A DNA stretch of 64,000 bases, taken from contig CM060840.1 in NCBI GenBank assembly GCA_030762175.1, positions 42,369,501 through 42,433,500 of the forward strand, given 5' to 3'. Below the pieces are notes generated by a model. It did not search any database. It was not told the DNA's origin and saw only the letters and a list, made by a program, of their open reading frames with translations. Origin of the DNA: Metallyticus violacea (lineage: Eukaryota > Arthropoda > Insecta > Mantodea > Metallyticidae). Below are positions 12,717-23,404 of the stretch, one piece after another (position 1 is the stretch's first letter; each line of letters begins with the position of its first letter). The translations under genes and the position numbers were made by a program.

Positions 12717-12799
12717 AATTACTGTTAATTTGTTACATTGTTAATAGTGTTACTATATTTTTATTTTTCTTTTATATCAAATATATTATATATATTTCC

Positions 12800-13300
12800 T
12801 GCAGATGGAACCGACTTTGTTCGGCTTCTGTACATTGATTAAATTCTGTTGTGTGATGGTGAATCAAGTATCATCCACAGTTACAAGTCGACGTACAAAA
12901 TCAGCTCTGTTACTATAAAAATCCCTAAATATTGTTCATTATTTTCATATGAAAGCGTTTTTGATATACTGTTAAAAATGAGGCACACGTCCAGCCAAAG
13001 CTTTTCATATGCAGCCCTATGTAAAATATAACCAACAGATCCCTTTGAAATGTATATAGCCTCATCAATGTCATGCACTTAACACGTCAGTCATCTAATA
13101 CTGTACCACATATCTGTTCAATGAATGCGGCTGTTATTGCACTTTTTGGGTGTTCTTCAAGACTGGTTCGGTCTTTTTAATTGTTTTAAGTGGAGAAGAA
13201 TTATTTCCATAAACTTTATTAAGTTTTTATAAATTTCCTTTGCTGTTAAACCATGTTTTATAAACAGTGCCCGATACTCAATGCTATCCATGTTGTGAAA
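12800..13300 (-). pseudogene. Mariner transposase N-terminal half, relic
   Basis: Read on the minus strand from an ATG near 13290, the sequence gives MDSIEYRALFIKHGLTAKEI, matching the standard mariner opening, then a second helix-turn-helix segment ISKGSVGYILHR (about 13050), then after a frameshift FLTVYQKRFHMKI, and finally NRADFVRRLVTVDDT with an ITQQ/HHHTTE segment near 12850, the equivalent of the DETWIHHxTPE block holding the first catalytic aspartate. Stops and frameshifts interrupt it repeatedly. The part carrying the second and third catalytic residues is absent. Its C-terminus may be the piece at 12187-11960. It is not functional. Confidence 0.75.
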
Positions 13301-13368
13301 TAGCCTCAACACGTTTGTTTTAGATAGTTGTATTAATGATGACTTGATACCTATTTCAAATGGAAGCT

Positions 13369-13575
13369 TCAGATGAATGTCTCAGGGTTAAAAATTGCAT
13401 TGGCACCTATTGTGGGGGCCGAAACTGCTCTCGTATACTGCAGTTGTACAACTTGGTTTCCATTTCTTAAGAACACATGGAAGAATGTATCATTTTCAAA
13501 CTGTGTAAATGTACTGTCAACGTATCTGCACAATGCCTGGTTTCTGATCCTTTTGTTGTCATTTCCCACTGTCGC
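13369..13575 (-). pseudogene. Possible reverse-transcriptase fragment (RYVDSTF motif)
   Basis: A 66-codon minus-strand frame (13569-13369) contains ALCRYVDSTFTQFENDTFFH. The palm motif of Penelope-like and some other reverse transcriptases reads 'RYVDDTF.....' followed by an aromatic and acidic stretch, so this looks like a decayed palm motif with the second catalytic aspartate replaced by serine. There is no further supporting motif on either side, and the piece is wedged between two mariner relics. It could equally be a chance match inside the second mariner's 3' part. Confidence 0.3.
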
Positions 13576-13639
13576 AATTGCTTAATACTCTGCTGACTTA
13601 TGTGCTATCTTATCTTATTATTTGGAGAGGACACAAAAT

Positions 13640-14585
13640 GATGAATTAATAACGAATAGACAGCTGGACGGTCTGAATATGACAAATGACATAGAAAACG
13701 TTAATGTTAGTGGAAAAAAATATTTTCACGTGACATATAATCTTCGTCTACCCAGCCATTTCTTCGGGTTAGGGAACAAAAAATAATCGCTGGGATCCAA
13801 ACCCGGAATGTGGAAGAATTTGAAAGCGATGGTCAAGCAGTTTTGCAATAACAATCCCAGATGTATGTGAAGACGCATTGTCGTGATGAAAGAGAACTTT
13901 TCTTTTTTATAAGGTATGGACGTTTAGCCTGAATATCATCGTTCAGTTGATCCAGTAGTGAAGCGCAATACCCCTCTAGACTAACCTTCTAGAATTAGTC
14001 TATGAGCACCACATCATGAAAATCCCAGAAAATCGTATCCATGACTTTTCCTACTTTCTTTGGCGCACTTTCATCTGTTGCCAACCCATTGTTTGTACTC
14101 CGTCTCTGGAAAATCCATGTTTCATCTACCTTATGAAATGTCGGATAAACTCGTTCGAATTGCATTAAACAAGTCCAAACACTTTTGTGAGATGTTCATT
14201 TGAATGTGCTGTTGGTCCATTGTTAACAAACGCAGCCTGTCGAGCGGAAACCTTTCGAAAGCTTTCTCTTACCCAAAGCTTCGTGTAACTGTAGAGAACA
14301 CGGCCAGTATCAGTCAACTCGAGTACGTTAAATCGGCAATCATTGAGTATGGCATTGGGAATTTTTGTCACGATTTCCTAATGATAGCAGTTTGGGGAGG
14401 CCCTCAGCGCTCATCATCTTGAATGAATGTACGCCCACACTTAAATTTGGCAGACCACTTTTAAACAGCGAAAACGAAGGAGAAGAATCCTTCAATTTGG
14501 AATCTAAATTCTTTTTATTTATTTTGGGGTTAAACCCTTCAAAATGAAGTACATTATCACAGCTCTATTTCAGTTTATCCATTTT
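13640..14585 (-). pseudogene. Mariner transposase relic, near full length but broken
   Basis: Starting from the minus-strand ATG at 14582 (MDKLK, then NVLHFEGFNPK), the decayed protein runs through KWSAKFKCGR with a GPPQTA segment (about 14455-14385), LWVRESFRKVSARQAAFVNN (14275-14215), a region like 'NSNEFIRHFIR' (about 14160), ESAPKKVGKVMDTIFWDF (about 14070-14015), the catalytic HHDNASSH (about 13890-13867), and 'FxIPH-G-P' to a PxxxKWLGxRRF-like segment near 13780-13740. These are the ordered landmarks of a mariner transposase of about 345 residues. At least five frame changes and several stops are present, so it is dead. Terminal inverted repeats were not identified. Confidence 0.85.
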
Positions 14586-14649
14586 GTGGAAAATGTCAAC
14601 GCTAGTTTGTTTACACGATCGTCACAAACAAGTGACTGTACTTATCTGG

Positions 14650-15430
14650 CTGCAACTTTACAGTGTACCATTTAAAGGATGTTATTTAATAAATATATCA
14701 TAGTAATTTGGCCACTTCAAGACCAGACTAAGAACTTTTAGAATACTCCTGGTATATATTATTACCCAGGTATTAGTTTATAGGTATGCACTCCCTATAC
14801 CCACATACCATGCAATCTTCAAATATGTATCACAGTTTTCTATAGAAAGTTTAGACTATTTTACAAAAAAATGTATAATTTGAGCTTTTAGCAAGCTCTT
14901 TTTATTTACTCCTATATCAGGAATGTTGAATATATATATTTTTTCTGTTTGTGTGTCAAGATGAAGAAAGCACGTCTATAAAATAGCATAGAGATTTTCA
15001 TAGAATTTTTTCTTTGTTTTCTAAAGTTAGTGCATATGAAATTTTGAAAAGAAAATAAGTTACAGACTAAGCTAAACAAAATAGTACGTTTGCCCTCTAA
15101 AGTATACAATGTAAATAACTGCAAGTAACAGCTTGGCTGTAAAACACAAATATGCTAGGAAACGTGTTAAATAAAAAATAAAGCTTCTTGTTGCTACCGC
15201 TCTTGTGACAGCAGTGTGTCGGGTAGCTTTAAGGCGTCTGCCGTAAGCACTTTGCCATTAACGTGTTGAAATACACAAAAAGTTTACTGTAGCTGTTTAA
15301 GAGAAGCTGTTGTGCTAATTATATTATGACTGTAATACATCATTCTAGTTTTCATTCTTTTAGTTAGTCTGCAATATGTCAAGACAAAATTTATAAGTGT
15401 CCAATGATTAATTACCATATTCCACAAGAT

Positions 15431-15433
<3 letters not shown>
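14650..15433. other. AT-rich stretch, no gene recognised
   Basis: No convincing coding or RNA gene. The longest frames (about 70 codons) are AT-driven. Confidence 0.6.

Positions 15434-15480
<47 letters not shown>
15434..15480. repeat. (TC)n microsatellite
   Basis: An uninterrupted dinucleotide run of about 23 units. Confidence 0.95.
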
Positions 15481-15481
<1 letters not shown>

Positions 15482-15539
15482 GAGGCCCGAAAATACTATC
15501 AATAAAAATTGTGTTTAAATAATTGCCAGCAAATTTACC

Positions 15540-16020
15540 AGGTGATTCAAAATAATGTGACTATACTTAGTATGTTGTACGAAACGGCAAACTGATAATT
15601 TTTCCACTAGGGAACCCATATAGTACACGACTTGGGCGGTACAGTGTGTCAAAGTATGACAAGCTTCAGATGTGGTGATGTGGTGCGATCCACATATTGT
15701 CAAAAACTCTCCCCCCACCAACATAACAAGAGTATCACATATAAAGGGGGTTCGAATTGTCAACCTCCAACATGATTATAGAGCGCACATTGGTAGTGCA
15801 GAGGTCAAACACTTTGGTTGTGTGCGAAGTATTCCGCACGCTGCGCGAATCTCTATATGATCTTCGATGTGACAGGAGCCTCGAGACTTGTCCAGCAAGC
15901 AAATGTGTACGGAAGAAGATCCAAAATTATAAGTTGCTTACAACAATCAACAAGGTTCAGTGTTAGGTGTGGACTGGATTAGGAGGATCTTGTCGCACTG
16001 ATTCATACAGCTAGTAAGAT
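15540..16020 (+). pseudogene. Possible DDE transposase N-terminal (HTH) relic
   Basis: A plus-strand frame from about 15757 reads MIIERTLVVQRSNTLVVCEV and later PASKCVRKKIQNYKLLTTIN with KVQC. Arthropod Tc1/mariner-superfamily transposases with the N-terminal helix-turn-helix often annotated DUF4817 begin with a block like 'EQRxFVVExYxxTxSxxxVQxxFRxxF' followed by 'PxxxTIxxWVxxFxxTGSV'. The second block is the better match. The rest of the protein is missing, and the fragment runs into a tetranucleotide array. Moderate to low confidence. Confidence 0.4.
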
Positions 16021-16089
16021 ACTTCGCAGGTAACCGCAAGTCTTTGACCTGTGCGCCAAGATTGCATTGTGTTATTTTGAATCATCCAG

Positions 16090-16240
16090 TACATACATAC
16101 ATACATACATACATACATACATACATACATACATACATACATACATACACACATACACACACACACACATACATACATACATACATACATACATACATAC
16201 ATACATACATACATACATACATACATACATACATACATAC
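16090..16240. repeat. (ATAC)n microsatellite
   Basis: About 150 bp of ATAC/TACA repeats with a short CA-rich interruption near 16145-16170. It opens artificial frames (YIHT or VCMY repeats) on both strands, which are not genes. Its right edge touches the C-terminal codons of a transposase relic. Confidence 0.95.
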
Positions 16241-16249
16241 AAGCACTCT

Positions 16250-16740
16250 TGTATAATTATCCCTAAATTTTGGAACAATACTTCCAAAACGGTGACGTCA
16301 ATTGCTTCTATCTCATGGGATATAGCTTTGTTGACTTGTTCGATTGTGAGGAGTTAATTTTTTACACCTTTTCTTTTTTGACTTTCTTCAAGCAATATTG
16401 GGGATCTCCTGAAAGTTGAGTGAGAAGGATTCCTGTTGTCTCTTATCTTTTTATAAAATTTATGAATGAAACACCATAATGCTAAACACCTTTCATTTAA
16501 TTCATTTTAAAATTCCGTTTGACATGCTTTAACTAAACATGTTTGTCAATATTTACAAACGGGGAACAAGCGCTGTGTCATTGTATATATCGTTAAATTA
16601 TGCCAGACATTCCAGCCGCAACTGCCAAAATTCGGTGACGCAGAACAATGAAAGTTACTGAATAAGGCCGTTATATTGCGTGCGTTTCCGTGCTGTTTGC
16701 ATGGTCGAATCCTTGTGTGTAAACACATTCATAAGCCATT
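16250..16740 (-). pseudogene. Internally deleted Tc1/mariner-superfamily transposase
   Basis: On the minus strand, from about 16590, the sequence reads MTQRLFPVCKY, then VKACQTEF, then IHKFYKKIRDNRNPSHSTF with RRSPILLEES, matching the N-terminal helix-turn-helix and linker of this transposase type. Directly after (16350-16250) it reads NKAISHEIEAIDVTVLEVLF and QNLGIIIQECL, the usual C-terminus ('LKxxIxxEIxAIxxxxLxxVFxNLxxRIxxCL'). The roughly 200-residue catalytic core between them is absent, so this is a deletion derivative. The untranslated leader (16740-16600) matches that of the plus-strand relic at 36660-36955, showing that both belong to one family. Two stops lie within the N-terminal part. 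Confidence 0.65.
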
Positions 16741-18074
16741 ATCTAAATTATGTAAATATTATAATAAATATAGTTTGGGGCCTCTAGTGTGACTTTTCTA
16801 TGTAGTCATATTGCAATGTTTTATTTTTAGCCGCAAGATTAATGTTGTCAAAGCTCGACACCTAAAGGATCCAGTTTGCTTCAGTCGGAGGTGTACAGAA
16901 TGGAGTCAAAACAAGAGAAAAAAGAGAAAGACTATTCCTTCGGGTATAGGGGGACTTTCATGTTTGAAGTGAGTAAAGATGGATGGGGATAACGGGATTG
17001 GACGCTCTAATGGGTAAAAATAGGCTCTAGATCAGATCGAATCGCAACCTAGTGACGCCAAACGGGGAGCAAGTGCCTTGCAGGGTGCATATTCGATTGG
17101 CGTACCGGACCTTACAGCAGTAGGAGAGAGGTTTTAGAAAACAACCGATCGGATCTTATTCCCGGAAGGAAAAAATCTCGCCTGCAGGAAAATTGGAAAA
17201 AAGGAGACGCTGATGGGTTGTGTTAAAGGACATGGGAAAAAGAATGCATTGAAAAGGATTTGCTGGAACATCATGTTTTTACAGTTGTTAAGTTATCCAA
17301 TAACTTTCTCGTTAATCTTCATAGTTATTGCATCACTAAAGCATTTGTAGTGACATTTTTTGTGAAGGAAGTTGTTTTCACTGTACTAACTATCGGTTTA
17401 TCAATTTCCGCACAATTTCTATAAAGTATATTTTCTTTTAGTATATATTTGTTTTTGTTCACCTATGCAAACTATAAATTGTCTCATTTTGTTATTTCTG
17501 CATACTTCATCTCAGGAGCTAACATCCCTTCATTATATTACACTTTGTTTATAGTGAGCTAATGTTGATCTTTTTATTTCCATTATACCATGCATTTCCC
17601 ACCCAATATATGTGGGGATATCATTCCTATGTCACTTTAAGATATGTTGCTGCCATCCAAAACTTAGCATATCTGAAAGAGGAATTTAAGGAATATGTTT
17701 CGTAATTTTATTTTTAAAAGCTTGAAATCTCTCATACAAATAGCATGATGTGACTGTTACTTAAATTATCAAGTTAAAATGAAAAGTTAAATTAGACAAG
17801 ACAATTTTATGTGTCTTATTTTACAGTATTAGCTCTTTTCAATGAATTATCACAAAGATATTACTGTTCGAACCTGTAGATTCTTCACTTTCGTGTTTAT
17901 CGTATCGTGTCAATTTTCTTCATTTTGATTAATTAGTGATTTTATGCTTAGAGTTGGTAAGCCCCATAAATATGTTATTTGGGCTGAAGCAAAATGGTAT
18001 AATATAAAGAGAAGGGGATAATAAATTCAAACTAAATCGAAATTAACAGTAGTATATTTAAATTACAAATATCC
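16741..18074. other. Non-coding stretch with a GC-richer block
   Basis: Between about 16840 and 17250 the composition is noticeably less AT-rich than its surroundings, suggesting an inserted repeat, but I recognise no coding motif, tRNA head or terminal repeat. The remainder is ordinary AT-rich sequence. Confidence 0.5.
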
Positions 18075-18653
18075 GGTCATTCAATTATCTGATGACCAAT
18101 GCGATGGTGGGGACTGCATGGTCGATAAACCATCGTTTACTAGAGTCGGAGCGAACAGGTGAACAGAGTAATCAGCGGTAGTAACACAATGGTGACAGTC
18201 TAACAAATTCTACTCTACAGCTCTTAAAAGTTACGTATTCTTCAATGTAAGGAGATTCTGGAACCGCCTACCTTCATTTTTCACACATTTATAGCATCTG
18301 CTTATGAAAATACCCATTAGTTCTCTTTGAGAAATTAAACTGATCTCTTGATTTCATTATTTAGTACGCCTAAAGCAAGTGGAAGCTACTAATTTATGAA
18401 ATGCATTACAACTTCAACTCGATCATTGAGGAACCTCTCTTCAAATAATCTTTAGACGGTGTAAGTAGACTTAATATGGACATGCAAATGACAATTAAAC
18501 ATTTCCATTTACCATTCATAGCAAATTTTGCTCTAAAATTTTAGACATGTTGTTTCTTTCACTGTTCAAACGATACTGACTGACATGAAACTCAATGCCA
18601 ACATGCAGTCCGGTAAATCCCATTCTCCCCGGTCATCAGATGATTGGATGACC
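18075..18653. mobile_element. Possible non-autonomous DNA transposon with 23-bp inverted ends
   Basis: The left end at 18075-18097 (GGTCATTCAATTATCTGATG then ACC) and the reverse complement of the right end at 18631-18653 match at 21 of 23 positions. Each end is itself an imperfect palindrome (GGTCAT...ATGACC). The 530-bp interior has no coding frame. No clear target-site duplication is visible. The arrangement suits a foldback or MITE-like element; chance pairing of two small palindromes is the alternative. Confidence 0.45.
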
Positions 18654-20498
18654 CAATAAATATGAATCAACCATTGTTGAGCGATAACGGGGGTGCACTA
18701 TGTTGAAGGAGAAATGGACCTCAATGATGAATTGTTACATAAGTTTAGGACGTTATTGCTAGTTTCTCGTCTTCAATACAATAGGCACGTTAGTAGAGGT
18801 TCTTAGCATGTGCTTGGCTTCCCCAATCCACATGTTGCAATGAAGTTACACGAGTCATTGGGCGAGATGTTTTCCTTTGGGCTTAATGAACTCCGTTCGA
18901 TAGCTGTTACGTGACATGACTACAATTTTCTTACAGATACTCGTATGCAAGTCCTAAGACTCATGAGATTTGAGTTGAGGAGCATTCTTATCTTGATGTG
19001 TTGTGGGAACAACTCCTGTGAACTGTCCACATGGCAAAAACATAATCCAGGGACATTCACACTAAATAGAAATCTGCACTTCATGATATTGAATGTCAAA
19101 TCTTCTTTGAACTAGAAGTATGTGCAAATATTTCAGTATTTGAAGATAGATTAATAACGGTTTTAACAATAAATAAGAATGCATTGAATTTGTTTATTAT
19201 GGTAACATATATATTTTACAGAAACGTTTCCATGTGTCTTATACATGATTACTGAGCATATTGGGTGCTTCTGTCAACATTCTGCAACTGAAGAATGCAT
19301 AAACACCTGGATACACTTTCCCTCTATTCTAATACTGTTATTGTATAAAACATTTTTGGATACTCGAATAATTTTATTAAAATCTTAGGACAAATTAATC
19401 ATACTATTAGTCTTTGATTCTGTATATCTTAAGTAATTAGATGCAAACGAATATGCTATAATTTATCAGAAAGGTGTTGATATTTCATACCATGTTAAAA
19501 TGGTGTGCGTTCACATGTGTAATTAAAGGTTGCAAGATAAACGTTTTACTTCTTAAAGCCTATTACTCGATCAGCTTATCGGAATAAAGTATAAAAGTAA
19601 TACAATTTTAAGGTTACCTATATTTCCTTGCAATATATATCGTTGAAAACCGTGATTTTTTACACCAAACAAAACCTAAGTGTTCAATGGTTCTGTAGTT
19701 TTCATAAATAATTAAATTAGCTTCTTAACAAAAACTAATATATTGTAGACATTTTCTAATGATTCCATTGTTCCTTTTAATTGTTGCATTCAATTTCTAA
19801 CGAAATTTCTGTGAAACTGCACTCTGATGAAAATAAAATCACATAAAGAAAGTCACTTGGTAAAATTGGCAATACGTGATAGGATCACGATTCTTGAAAC
19901 TGGTGGGTTTTTTCACTGATATCTCCGTTGCTATGATTAATGGGCAAGAAAGAGAACCATGGGAGCCACATATAACGAAGCGTTACTCTGGACAGGCTTT
20001 TTCTCACGGTTGCCTTGATTAATTTGTGCCTTTCCACTGGCTCCTTAAAAGAGAAATTGAGTGCGTAAAGTAGACCGAAGAAGTCAAACTTGTACACAGC
20101 TTCACTCTCAAGACTTCAAATCAGTCTGTTTTCATCGGTGACAGTGTGACGGTAACACAAATGTAAGAATTAAACATACTATGACTTTTCAATGTATGAA
20201 TGATTAGAGTGGACTTGCCTAATAAAATCTTAAAACGATGTAACTAAAATCATATCATGTCGGTTAGAAACTTGCCAAATAGAAGCATTTCTATTATAAA
20301 TGTATTATGATGTCTTTGAGTTAATGATCGGTATTTTCCCGCTGGCGCCATGCAGCATTGATACCTTCAAACTTTGAAAATGAACTAAAATAAAGAATCC
20401 CCCCCCCCAAAGCGTGGTTGTATAAAGGTAAATATGCCCAATGGCGGGAGAAAAGATAATTTAAAAATATTGCTATTAAATTTATTCGGTTACATTAA

Positions 20499-20500
<2 letters not shown>
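18654..20500. other. AT-rich stretch, no gene recognised
   Basis: No coding frame above about 70 codons and no repeat I can name. A frame at 20097-19885 has no recognised motif. Confidence 0.6.

Positions 20501-20584
<84 letters not shown>
20501..20584. repeat. (AAT)n followed by (ATT)n: perfect palindromic microsatellite
   Basis: About 45 bases of AAT units switch at 20546 to about 39 bases of ATT units, giving one continuous self-complementary stretch that could fold into a long hairpin. Confidence 0.95.
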
Positions 20585-20585
<1 letters not shown>

Positions 20586-21340
20586 AGTGCACTCCCATAA
20601 AACTTAAATAAGTTTACATTAGGATGACATTTACAGCAGATGTAAGTATTATGGTACACGAGTTACAATTTAACACATTAAAAATATAGGTCAAATAAAA
20701 TTATTACATTTTTCTGAAATAAGAAAATATAAAAAATATGCTCTAGAATTACACAACATATAATTACACAAAATTAGTGCAAAACGATAATGCAGCATCG
20801 CAAAGTAAGAAATTGTATGAAAGAAATTTTCAAAGCAAAAGCTGAAATGAAACAGTTCCTTACCTACTTTCACAAAACATTGCACAAAATTGATGAATTA
20901 AGGGTAAAAAAAAGGTTTACCTAGATTCAGTCATATTAAAAGAATTTCTTATTTAGCTTTCTTCAAACAATTCAACAAATATGAATTATTACATTACATT
21001 ACATTTGTAGGGTTAACATAAAATCCCACAAGATATATACCCGCATTAAAAATAATATACGCAAAGGTATTTGCCACATAAATCCAATTTGATAGTAAAC
21101 ACTCTAAGTAAGCAATTAAAATATTACCTGGATAAGTACATACCTGAGCCACTGGGACAATAAACAGCACTGGATTGGTAGGGAAGGATAAGAAAATTTC
21201 AGTTCTTCAGTCCTGCTCAAGGGATAGCCATTTGTTCCTGTGCTTTCAATTAGTGCACCTCCGGGAGAAAGAGTCAGGTTTCAGATACGGTAGACACGAA
21301 CATAGAAGGGGTCACTAACATTTATTCCAGATAGAACACC
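20585..21340. other. AT-rich stretch, no gene recognised
   Basis: No gene seen. The segment 21142-21340 may be the 3' part of the SINE that follows, but I could not align it to another copy. Confidence 0.5.
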
Positions 21341-21664
21341 CTAAACCTGACAAGAATTTCGAGCCCCTCAGAAGATTTGCCTTTATATTGGGACAGAAAT
21401 CTTTCCAAAGCTAAAAAAATCTTCATACCTCTCATAGCACCAGCCCATCTCGCTGGAACTTTCCTATAACAGAATCAACGAACTGAAATGAACTGGTGGG
21501 AGAGCGTAAAATTCGTGTACAGGAAAGACCCATCTCAGCATACACATAAGCGAACACAAAACCACGAAATATATGTATCAAGATAGCCAGCCTCAAGGAA
21601 TTTAAACCCGGGATCTTACGAATGCGTGTCTCAAGCGTTAATGTCTGAGCCACCTCGCTCGATT
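21341..21664 (-). mobile_element. tRNA-derived SINE, family 2, copy 1
   Basis: On the minus strand from 21661 the head reads GAGCGAGGTGGCTCAGAC with box A near 21650, and box B GGGTTTAAATTCC at about 21610-21598. The body shares ordered landmarks with the copy at 28040-28365: a 'GATGGGCTGGTGC'-like block, 'TTTAGCTTTGGAAAG', 'TCTTCTGAGGGGCTCGAAATTC' and a polypyrimidine/CTCTCCC segment. The tRNA-like head is degraded, so it is not a tRNA gene. It may be longer at its 3' end than marked. Confidence 0.7.
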
Positions 21665-23161
21665 TCGCAGAGTTGGCCCATGCCTAATTTTGGAGGGGAG
21701 CTAGAATTTTTATAGATGACAAGCCAACTAACGCCCCTTCGAAAGAAACCGAATAACAAGAAGGTGTTAACCACACGATAAATCGGAGTTGACCCAAATC
21801 CCCTCGGGCAGAACAGTGCATTAGTAGGAAAAATGAGAACATCATCTCAAAGATCAATCTATGCAGGTATAAATATTGACCAATATAAAAGAAAGAAATC
21901 CTGTAAAACATATGGAGAGTGAGCGTAATAGAGACAAATAGAAGAATAGGAAAAGAACAGGAAATTGAAAGGTGACGCTGTCTAATTTACGACGGCATAA
22001 AAGCTAAGTTATTAAGGATAACAAAATATTATTTTTTAAAAAAAATTAATTCATATTGTAATATGTTCGTAGAAGCATATACTTGACCGTTTGAATATTT
22101 TCTGCTTCTGTGGTTTCTCTACTTACTTTAAGGGTGCTAAAGGCTGCAGGAAATCTGGTTTGGGTTCGTGCTTATTTTTATGGTAGGAATGGTATATAAG
22201 CATATCAAAGATTCTATATCTACCACTCTGAAAAAAACAAAAACTTTATTTTCGTGAATCTTAGAATATATAAAAAAAAATTTGATCAAGACTTTCAACT
22301 GATTATTTCGCTTTATGCTTCTATTATTTCTAATTTTCAGGATTTTGTGGAACCTCCTTTGCTATAGCACACTGAAGAAAGTAAAATCACTGATCTGTTT
22401 GTTCGAGGAACGTGGGAGTGAAGCGTCAGTCTGTTAGTAAAGGCGTAGACCGTAAATCTCACTTCCCTTGCTTTTGTTGCCATGCATTTTTAAGAAACGT
22501 CCTGCTATTCTTTTTCATTGTTCATACACGAGTCCGCTGCTTTGATCACAACTTTTCTACTAGTTTTGCTAACGTAAACCAATTACCAAAAGTTAAGGAT
22601 CTTCAATTTTTGGTATGCACAGAGGAAAGGTTGCTTGTTCAATTGTTTTTTCTTCCTCGTACAGCTAATAACTCGTATAGGCGAGTCTTTGCCGGATAAC
22701 ATTAACTGTTATAAAGGTACGCTGTATTTTAATCTTTTTCAGTCCATGTTTCGCTGACTTTGAAGCCATAAACACCTGAACTTTTAACGCTCTTGCAACG
22801 GATTAGCACCTCGTCATTGTATGCACTGGCTCCCATTGAATTACATTTTTGCCAATGCCCAATAAACTCGCTCAACAGATCCGAGACGGTCCATACTGGA
22901 TCATCCGCAAGTTTGTGTAATATGTCTTCATTATTATCCAATCTCAAGTTGCAAACCTTTTAGTGAACACCATGGGAGGAAACATTTCTTTTCCATGTTG
23001 TATTTTAGAAATAAGTATAAAATATCTTCGCCATTTAATTTTAAAACGGTGAAAAGTAGTAATCGAAGAGCTCTGAACACCGATTGATCAACACATTGAA
23101 TTTCAGAGTTACTCATACGCTTATATTTCTGCCATCATTACATTCTACCAAGCCTCCTTTG

Positions 23162-23164
<3 letters not shown>
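21665..23164. other. Non-coding stretch with unassigned small frames
   Basis: Frames of 60 to 95 codons at 22412-22699 (+), 22947-22729 (-) and 23116-22934 (-) lie in sequence somewhat less AT-rich than average. The segment GHWQKCNSMGASAYNDEVLI (about 22870-22810, minus) vaguely resembles a transposase C-terminus, but I could not extend the match. Confidence 0.45.

Positions 23165-23217
<53 letters not shown>
23165..23217. repeat. (TA)n microsatellite
   Basis: An uninterrupted TA run of about 25 units. Confidence 0.95.
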
Positions 23218-23218
<1 letters not shown>

Positions 23219-23404
23219 CCTTTTTATAATACAAATAGATATTTCAATATATGCTTCATTATTTATCTTCTTTACAAATGTTTTTACCAAAATAAACTTT
23301 TTTGGGTTTCTATATCCATTGCACATTCATTGTCTTCTTTACTTTCAATGTCACTAAGCTTTATTTAACCAGGAAAACAGACTATTATAAAATAAGGTGT
23401 GAGA

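Noticed and set aside
16011..16357. Open frames of up to 96 codons on both strands
   Set aside because: They are translations of the (ATAC)n microsatellite (YIHT and VCMY repeats), not genes, although the minus-strand frame starts inside a transposase relic.
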